Made by a program: the position numbers and the translations under genes. Shown here piece after piece: positions 56,572-64,000 of a stretch of 64,000 bases of DNA (position 1 is its first letter; each line of letters begins with the position of its first letter). The stretch is from contig JAVHNS010000010.1 of assembly GCA_036872755.1 (NCBI GenBank), positions 620,001 to 684,000 of the forward strand, in the 5' to 3' direction. The notes under the pieces were generated by a model. It saw only the letters and a program-made list of their open reading frames with translations. It was not told the DNA's origin and searched no databases. The stretch is from Orbilia blumenaviensis. Lineage: Eukaryota > Ascomycota > Orbiliomycetes > Orbiliales > Orbiliaceae.

Positions 56572-57284
56572 TGTAGCGTTAACGTTTTGGCGTAATGTTT
56601 AGAGGTTTGTTTGAAGTGAATTGAGGAAGGTATGGTCAAATTGATGTGATGAAAACTGATAAGTAGTTGAGAAGATGGTGAGTAAGGCCGAGACCATGGG
56701 GTAGGGGATAAACTATAAAAGGGGGAACAAAATGCAAAGTTCTATTATATATCTAGGTTATGCCAACCAGGAATTCAGAGATGGCTTATAACCCAAATCA
56801 TGTTATACCGTGATGCTCAATATGCCTACTTAAGAAGGTGTATATACACTTACCTAAGCACCTACATACCGAATATCTTTATATTAAAGCCTAGAACAAC
56901 GAGATCCGGGGTATCTGCGTTAACTATAGCTGGTCAGTGGGACCAAAAATATAATCTTCCGGTAGCTATAGGCTACTCCTATAGATTACTATCCACAGGG
57001 CTTCCGAAAAATGGATTAAGTTCCGTGAATATATATATTACGCTAATCGAAGAATACCCGAATATATATCTGTAGATATCGATATCTGTACAGGTACTTG
57101 GGCAAGGGCTTAAGTAGATACCAGGTAGGTGCGGTATACGGTGGTGCATCGACGCTCGCCGAAACTTATATAATTATACTAAGATGATACGCTTCAAAAT
57201 TAATATGATGGGTAAAACACAAGTAGGAAATCTAAAGAATGTAGTCTATATGATTTAATTGATCACTGTCGTCTTATTCTAGAG
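56572..57284. other. Intergenic
   Basis: About 710 bp between minus-strand genes, AT-rich, with short frames only. Confidence 0.5.
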
Positions 57285-58093
57285 TCATGAACGAATTGGT
57301 ATTAGCGGCTGGACAGATTCTAGAGTGCTCCCACAGCTTCCCTGGACCTTCTTCCGTTTTTTACGCATCATTGTTCTATAGCGAACTAAAACCATCGGTG
57401 ACGTGGCAGCGTGCTGCGCAAATACATCCAGGGTATCATCTGAATCATAGTCATCATAGATGATAGTAGGTGATCTAGGCTGGGTTTGGCAGTCTTGGTC
57501 GGTTGGCGTAAGCTCGCGCTCGTTGTTTGTGTCCTTTTCCGTGATTTCTGGGGTTCCTTCAAAATCTACGGGAATAGACCGTACTCTCCGTGGAGCGTTA
57601 ATATCTAGGAAGAAAGAAAATGTAAATTTGGTATCGATCCATCACTGCCTATCCCGGGGTAACATTATAAAAATTGAGAGGGACATTGCAATGGAACGAC
57701 CAAGAACTTTCGGGATATACCTGGAAGATCTGCCCAATCCAGGCCCTGCAGCCTGGATTTCGCCTTATACGCACATGATTCCTCGAATTTCGGTCTCCGG
57801 GGAGGTGGACCATAATGGTAAAGATGCCAATTAACTAACATTTGAGCAGCTGCAGAACCTATTGGTATCCTCGTCTTAGGAAACAATCTAGTAAATTCGC
57901 CAGGCTTTGCTTGTCCTGAAGAGGTCCCAATTTCAATATCACCAGAATATTCCGAGTGTCCTGGGGCCGAAGATATGGGGCTTGAATATTCCAGTTCATA
58001 CAGTCTAGGGAACTTATTTGGAGGAGTTCTAGGTTCAGCGGCATCCAGGTTGACGGCGTCTTCTAACTCAATGTCGGACATTTTGCTTCGCAC
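57285..58093 (-). CDS. Unrecognised 230-aa protein
   Basis: Two exons on minus, 58093-57721 and 57604-57285, encode 230 residues (donor GTATAT, acceptor TTCCTAG, phase 1). The first half has PRTPPNKFPRLYELEYSSP, a central SAAAQMLVNWHLYHYGPPPR segment and SRLQGLDWADLP. The second exon continues in frame for 106 codons with INAPRRVRSIPVDF, an acidic DDYDSDDTLDVFAQ stretch and a basic end (RYRTMMRKKRKKV) that could be a nuclear signal. The long second exon without stops argues for a real gene. No domain recognised. An alternative start is the second Met (MSDIELED), four codons in. Confidence 0.62.
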
Positions 58094-59092
58094 TTTACTT
58101 CGCGACGAGCACGTGAAGATACTCGCGGCGTCCCTTTCTTCAGGAGTAACACTGTTGATTCGAGAATGGTTTAATTTGGTCTCTTTTCTGTTCCCAGTCT
58201 GCTTAGTTGAAGACCGGGAAGGCTTTTTTGAAGCTCCCAGTTATGTAAACTCACTTCCCAACTCACATTCTTCGATAGTTCTAGTACACACTCTAATTTT
58301 CCAAACATATATATTGATATCGAGTACTCTAGGTCCAGTGACTAATAGACGCACTTGAGCGTCTACACCGCTTGGACAATTGTAACAAATTTTGGAGGTT
58401 AATTAAGACTATGTTGACGAAACTGAGATGCCAAAACGTGGGGGGTATTCAGGCCGTTCCCAAACTAATTCAGGCCGCGGAATACGAAACCTATTTATTT
58501 ATATAACTATATGAATAATAATAATGATTATATAAGAGAGAAGCATTTGAAGCCTTCTGCGACAAATTATATCATTTAGAATCGGTGATAGCTCGTTGAC
58601 CAGCTATTTGAATCAGAATCGGTGCAGAAATCCATTTAAACCAAAATCAATGAAGTATCAAGACAAATTACAACAATGTTGTCCAGTTAATTCAGGAATT
58701 TCAGGGGTCATTAATCTAAAAAGGGGATACGGAATGCACCCATCGGCCTTTGGATCGCGATAAGTTAAGTGCGCCTATAGGCTTACAGAGACTTTCTGGC
58801 CACCCCTCGACTGGTTTTTGTAAAGCACAATGGTTTACAAATTTATGCAAATTCAAGGTTGGTACTTTTATATATGATTTGAGTACAAGTTGATAAGTAT
58901 GTAAATATTTTAGATAAGAAAGCGACGGATATCTTGACTAAGTTCTGCTGGGCTAATTGATGTTAAAATAAAAATACCGTGACCATGATATCAAAATCAT
59001 AGTACACACATACGTACGCATCTTCCCGGAAGACCGAAAACCCAAGGGACAAGACGGCAAAAATAAATTGCTAAGAATCGGCAAATTCTTAC
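58094..59092. other. Intergenic stretch of about 1 kb
   Basis: AT-rich, with no open frame of note and no repeats recognised. Confidence 0.5.
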
Positions 59093-59780
59093 TCAAGAAG
59101 GGACAACCCTGAGCCTTTTATCAGTGCCGAGACCGAAATTATCGGTTTTCTCAATTATATACGTAATCGGGTCTCTTGCGTCCGCCAGCCCAGTGATGCT
59201 CATGCGTATACGGGTGTAACCGCTTTCGAACCGAATTATCTTAAGCTGCTCTGTACGCATGGAAGTAGCACACTTCATGAATCCGCGCTCCATGTAAGGA
59301 AGAAAACCGCTTCTATGTAGCTCCTTAAGCATATACGATATGCTGTAAAGTTCGACGTTGGTGATTACCTATGTATACAACAAACTCGGGGCGGGTTACA
59401 TAGTACACGGGCGCACCCGCATTAAATCGCACTGTATTACCGTTTTAGAAACGGGATGTATAAAGCAGCTTCGGCGAAAGTCTCGCCTCGATGCCCAAGT
59501 ACAAACGGTATAAGACAAAGAATTCCCGTAGGTTGGTATAATAGGCTCAAAAAATCCTAGGACTTCAAATGCTGGTAAATGCACCTGCAAGAATTGCATA
59601 GGCTTAATTCTCCACAGATCCACCTGTCCGACTAATTCGCCTCCCCCAAGCAGCCGAGTCGAGATTGATAACGTGTAGTCTTATTGCAGAAGGTACAGCT
59701 AGGCCAGGCTCCAGAGGAGGTACATACACTTTGACCTCGGGCTCTTGATAGCCGCGCCGAAAAGCTTTAAAATTTTCCAT
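59093..59780 (-). pseudogene. Orphan gene disrupted by a one-base frameshift
   Basis: Minus strand. An ATG at 59780 opens a frame (MENFKAFRRGYQEPEVKVYV, then PGLAVPSAIRLHVINL and DSAAWG). At a run of five G (plus-strand C, 59643-59647) the coding sense moves to another frame: GELVGQVDLWRIKPMQFLQV, LPAFEVLGFFEPIIPTYGNS. A phase-0 intron (59369-59440, GTAATA...CATAG) then leads to VITNVELYSISYMLKELHRS and on to the stop at 59093. Removing one base from the G run would make one frame of about 204 residues; as written the first frame ends in a TAA soon after. Either a true pseudogene or a homopolymer error in the assembly. Family not recognised. Confidence 0.55.
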
Positions 59781-61005
59781 AAATTTGCAGCTTCCTTTCT
59801 TGTTTAAACCTTGAAGCTATTTTTTTTGGTAGCGACGTTTCAAATTGTATGGTTTACGGGAAGCGATTCCGCCTTAGCTGTTCTTGGCTGACAGGCATCT
59901 CGTTCGCCCTGAGGCTTCAAATATAGAACTTTTGAATCTTACGCCCTACAGCCTACGCACTACTAATGCTGGGTCAATCTTTGGCTTTATTCTCACTATT
60001 ACATGGCGCAGCCAATCAGGCCACTGAACTGGCTAACGGCAATTCTGACTGGAATGTGGTTATTGGTGGAAGTTTTAGGCGTTTTGGGGCCCAAACCGAG
60101 CTCCAATGTCGAGGATCTTATAGGAGATCACAATGCGGCATAACGCGCTGAGTGGACTACTGTACTGTTGTAGACTAGATAGCTGCAATCGGCACTCTAA
60201 TTGTTTGCCTCCTCAGAATCGAATCTGGATATCAAAAATTTAAGACTTGACCTAAATATTCAACCAAATCCCGAATATACAACGCAAAGGCTTATTCAGA
60301 ATCCAACGTTACAGATTAGCATGGCTTGAATTGATCTGGCCAAATGTACGCCAGGCTTCCCATATACTAACAGCTACACAAAATATTAATAGTCAGAAGA
60401 ACATTCGTTCGAAAAAAAAAGGTTCCTTTTGATTTCATGAACGTTAAATTCACCGTGCAATACGTAATACTCCATACAATTGATCCCGCTCTAGCACATG
60501 GCCTAAGCGCGGGAAATATCAGACGGTGCCAAGCAACATACTCCAGATTGAAGCTAGGATCAAGCTTGATGGCTAGCAACCTGATCATCTTATCTCGTCT
60601 TACCAAATATACTTCAATGTCCGAGGATCCACAAGGACAAAACAGGAGCGTCTTGGCAGGATCTATGCGCAACTTTGGTTAGGTAGACGGAAAATAATAA
60701 TAAAGTTTGGCCGTTCCGTGGATCAAAAACGCCAATGCGCGATGTTTTGTGGGGAACTCGCCCTCTCGCCCCGTGTGAGCCGTTATAGCGGGTATGCCGC
60801 GGAAAGCACGAAAATAAGATAGCATGCATGTGCTCAGGACTATGACACTTGGAGGAACTGGGCATCGAAGATATATAAAGAGAGTCTGAGCTCCATTGTC
60901 GAGATTTTCCTATTTCATTTCCCACGAAGCCAGAGTCCTAGGAACCCATTCCCTTTCAGATAACTTCTTCGCCCAGACGTTGATTTATATACAAAAATAT
61001 CCAAT
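59781..61005. other. Intergenic, pectate lyase promoter side
   Basis: About 1.2 kb. Open frames around 60367-60925 on minus lack supporting features. The pectate lyase TATA box lies at its right end. Confidence 0.5.
60872..60880 (+). promoter_or_regulatory. TATA box of the pectate lyase gene
   Basis: TATATAAAG about 130 bp upstream of the ATG at 61006. Confidence 0.55.
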
Positions 61006-62074
61006 ATGCAGATCAGCACATTGAAGCTCGTCGCCCTTGCGGCCATGCTCCCATCTACCCTCGCTTGTTTGGGTTATACTGGCGGTGTCCCAAAAGCTAC
61101 TTCAACTAAGACCAATAGCAAGGTTATTGAGGTTCCAGCTGGAACTGTCTATGATGGTGGTTGGGCTAGGTTCGACCGTGGAAGCGGCGCTTGCAGGGGA
61201 GACGCTGAAGGAGGTAAAGCAACAAAACGCTATCGGGGCATCTACTGTGCTCGACTATTTTAAGCTAATCATATTTTGTATTCGATCAGGCGATGCCGAT
61301 GCTGTCTTCTTGCTCAGGAAGGGCGCCACTCTGAGGAACGCTATCATTGGCAAGAACCAGGCCGAGGGTGTCCACTGCGATGGACCATGTACCCTTGAGT
61401 TCGTTTGGTAGGTTTACATAGTCAATATCCTCTTGACTATTGCGAGCTATAACTAATGTATCATCTCTACAGGTTTGAGGATGTCTGCGAAGATGCTATC
61501 ACAGGTACTTCCCGAGAACCTAACGTTACTTCGCATAGCATTGAATCAAAATAAATTAACAATCGTACTTTGCGGACATTAGTCAAGAACGACAAGGCTG
61601 GAGAACACTCCTGGATCATTGGAGGTGGCGCCTACCACGCTAGCGATAAGGTTTGTAAACTCGTTCGAACAAGCAGAGGCTCAATTCTATATTCTAATTA
61701 ACCGTTGTCAAATTTCAGGTCGTCCAACATAACGGCTGCGGTACCGTTAACATCATCAACTTCTACGTTGAGGATTATGGCAAACTCTACAGATCTTGTG
61801 GAAACGTAAGTTTTTTTTCCAATGCTACAAAGGAACCGAATGAATAAGTACTTATCTATTTAACTATTCATAGTGCTCCAAACAATGCAAGCGTAACGTC
61901 TATATCGAAGGTGTCACCGCCAAGAACGGTGGCGAGCTCGCTGGTATCAACTTCAACTACGGCGACACCGCAACCCTTAAGAATGTCTGCTCCGATGCTA
62001 AGGTTAAGTGCCAGGGCTACACCGGATGCGCCGGTGGTTGCGAGCCCAAGAAGGCCGGTACCTGCTCCGGTTAA
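61006..62074 (+). CDS. Secreted pectate lyase, polysaccharide lyase family 3
   Basis: Six exons, 61006-61213, 61290-61407, 61473-61504, 61583-61650, 61719-61805 and 61874-62074, encode 237 residues, typical PL3 length. The enzyme cleaves de-esterified pectin by beta-elimination outside the cell. A signal peptide ([20 protein letters not shown]) is followed by the PL3 parallel-helix blocks: [18 protein letters not shown], the spliced [20 protein letters not shown], the [20 protein letters not shown] block, [20 protein letters not shown] and YRSCGNC. The conserved KCKRN-equivalent ([10 protein letters not shown]) and the [16 protein letters not shown] segment complete it. Conserved Cys, Lys and Arg residues are present, so it should be active. 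Exon 4 uses a GTTTGT donor, but the join DK-VVQHNG is exact. The enzyme suits a plant-associated life style. Confidence 0.93.
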
Positions 62075-62699
62075 AGACTTAATGATGTGAAAAGCTGGAT
62101 TCCGGCTGTCCAACTACTACTTGGAAATATCGGGTTCCTGTATATATATTTCGTTAAGGCGAAGTTTGATATTTCGGCTTGGCCAATTGGCTGTGTATAT
62201 TGGACTTTGCAGCTTGTATGTTGTATATATCGCAACTAAAATGACTTCTCGCAATAATTCTACCATGGCGATTAAGGAGCATGGACGCCCACCTTCTACT
62301 GAGTAGTATTCCTAGGGGTTTGTTATACGGTGGTACTTTTTGTGACTAGCTGCATTTTATTGCCCAATAGAGTGGAAGCACATGTGGAACATCGTGCATT
62401 AATATGCATTATGTCGTACAGGTGCGGGTAAACCCAAGCGTAGGCTGAACTGATCCATACAGGGAATCAACGTAACGAATCTTACTTAGTATCTGCAGGA
62501 TCCGAGCCTTTGGATTACTGCTAGAAGCGTGCACGTGTCTTTTTTGATTAAAAGGAAATTTAAATTTGGTTGTTTTGATAGGCGGAATTTCGAAACTTGT
62601 GCTGGATACTAGGTAGCAGAACAATCCGCCGCATACCACCGTGAGACCACGACAGACTAGGTTCGATGAATTCTCCTTTCGGAATCCCACCTAGTCAGC
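62075..62699. other. Convergent intergenic region
   Basis: About 625 bp between the pectate lyase and the TLC-type gene. Frame 62409-62690 on minus has no domain and looks like 3' flank. Confidence 0.5.
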
Positions 62700-63709
62700 C
62701 TACTTCTCCTTCTCTTTTACTTTCTCTTCGTGGGGCGACAACGAATGACCCTCCACTTCCTTCAATGCTATCTTCCTGAACTGCTCTTCCAACTCTCTTC
62801 TCATCAACTTCATATATAGATAGGCCTGTTGCCACTGTGTAACAGTAAATGCGATATATACCAACGGAGTACCAATCTTAAAAACCAACACCCACTCGTT
62901 CCAAATCATCCTTATAAGACACAGGAATAATACCGTTTGTATGTTATTAAGGATAAAAATCCATAGCGCGGTGATTCTAAACACGTAGCAGAGATGGATG
63001 TGGTCTCCCCGGGCCAATCGTAATCGGATTAGAGCGAAAGTTGGGGCAAGTTCCATTACTATATCAAAGAAACCTATTCAATTATGATATGCGTCAGTCA
63101 CAACTCAACAAAGGATCCAATTGGCTGAGAGGGCCTAGGGCGGTATTATATTTTCTAAGAGGTTGTATATAACGTACCCCACAGCATTATGAGGAGAAAT
63201 TGATAGCGGGCATTTACATGCCCATGCGTGACAAGGGTTACTGTGCCCTGCGCAACCAGTATTGACCCGACGTGATGCATCCAAGTGACGATCGAAAGCT
63301 TTGACCGGTGTATAATTTCAAAAATATACAAACTGGGTAAAATATTCATCGTGACGACTATGCAATCTCCCATTGTTACCCTCCCTGAGAGTATTTCAAT
63401 TGAATCGGATACCCTCGATGACCCGAAAGTGAGAGCAATAAACGGGTAAAGTCCCACCGCTAGTATGACAAACCGAACTAACACAGATAAATGGAGAGTT
63501 AAAAGCGCGCGTCTAATGAGGTCTGAGGAAGAGCCCCACATATGAGCATAGATCTGCGGGAGGTATGGCTCGAGGATGTTGTGTTTGACCACAAAGAGAG
63601 CACAGAGGTTAAAGGTCAGCAACATATTTGAATAAGGAGCCAGAACAGAAATCGGGGCCGGGTCATTGTTATTAGGGCTATGGCGATCCGCAAAGTCGAA
63701 GAACCCCAT
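62700..63709 (-). CDS. TLC-domain-like polytopic membrane protein
   Basis: Two exons on minus, 63709-63178 and 63073-62700, encode 301 residues. Six to seven hydrophobic segments are present. The stretch SLYIFEIIHRSKLSIVTWMH, continuing into HVGSILVAQ, has the E-x4-R then HH arrangement of the TLC (TRAM-LAG1-CLN8) domain core. After the splice it continues GFFDIVMELAPTFALIRLRL and on to the helices FRITALWIFILNNIQTVLFL and IGTPLVYIAFTVTQWQQAYL. The C-terminus is highly charged (EEKVKEKEK). TLC proteins act in lipid sensing or synthesis, for example ceramide synthases, but the Lag1 motif is not seen. The reading as a TLC relative is probable, not certain. Confidence 0.7.
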
Positions 63710-64000
63710 AATTGATATAATATAAGGTAAAAGTATAAGAACTGCGAGCTGGTTGACGGACGAGATATACGTGAGTGAACATCGTTGAATAAATATAAAA
63801 ATATATCCACAGGGAGGAAATGCCCAGAGTTGGAATTGGAGCGATAGAGACTCGGGCGGTTGAAGTTTTTAGTTCAGGGTAGGTTCTGGGCTCAAACTCT
63901 AGATATAACCGAAGGACTTCTAACGAAGCAGCTTGTCAAAAGTGGTAATTTGGGCGAAGCACCAAGCGTCGTAGACTGACTAATCACAAATTTGGACCCT

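Overview
The window is nuclear DNA of a filamentous ascomycete (Pezizomycotina). The support is: short 50-75 nt introns with GTATGT/GTAAGT donors and CTAAC-like branch points, KOG1/Raptor, ERF2, SF3A1 and Gemin2 orthologues of fungal type, a PL3 pectate lyase, fungus-specific PD-(D/E)XK-like genes, and low gene density with many microsatellites. Genus cannot be fixed from sequence alone; a plant- or litter-associated fungus such as a leotiomycete fits but is inference. All multi-exon models were spliced by eye. They were accepted when exons joined in phase at GT/AG sites and family motifs continued across the joins.

Layout. 1-5 kb: the 5' part of KOG1/Raptor (minus, running off the left edge) and a four-exon gene for a small membrane-anchored protein. 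5.4-6.6 kb: a DUF1989 protein, divergent from the small gene. 6.8-14.5 kb: an accessory stretch with two diverged PD-(D/E)XK-like genes, an orphan 184-aa gene, and a secreted Thr/Val repeat protein ending in two cystine-knot-like modules. 14.5-30 kb: gene-poor, with a GPI-type aspartic-protease-like protein, a D-glutamate cyclase-family enzyme, a mitochondrial TPR membrane protein, and a second aspartic-protease-like protein with four poly-Asp loops. 32-34 kb: DHHC palmitoyltransferase ERF2. 34.3-40.7 kb: about 6.4 kb with no convincing gene. 40.7-58 kb: a denser block with a P450, SF3A1, a repeat-containing membrane protein, a polytopic membrane protein, Gemin2, an F-box protein, a mitochondrial HAD phosphatase and two small unknown genes. 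58-64 kb: a gene broken by one extra base in a G run, the PL3 pectate lyase and a TLC-type membrane protein.

Housekeeping functions present are TORC1 signalling, protein palmitoylation, U2 snRNP assembly, snRNP biogenesis and mitochondrial proteins. They are interleaved with secreted or lineage-restricted genes (pectate lyase, knottin-like protein, pseudo-proteases, PD-(D/E)XK-like pair). No operon-like pathway cluster, complete transposon, CRISPR array or confident tRNA/rRNA was seen. The points most worth a second look are the tandem knottin tail on the Thr-rich secreted protein, the loss of the ExK motif in one of the two PD-(D/E)XK-like paralogues, the poly-Asp-decorated pseudo-protease, and the single-base frameshift in the orphan gene at 59 kb.
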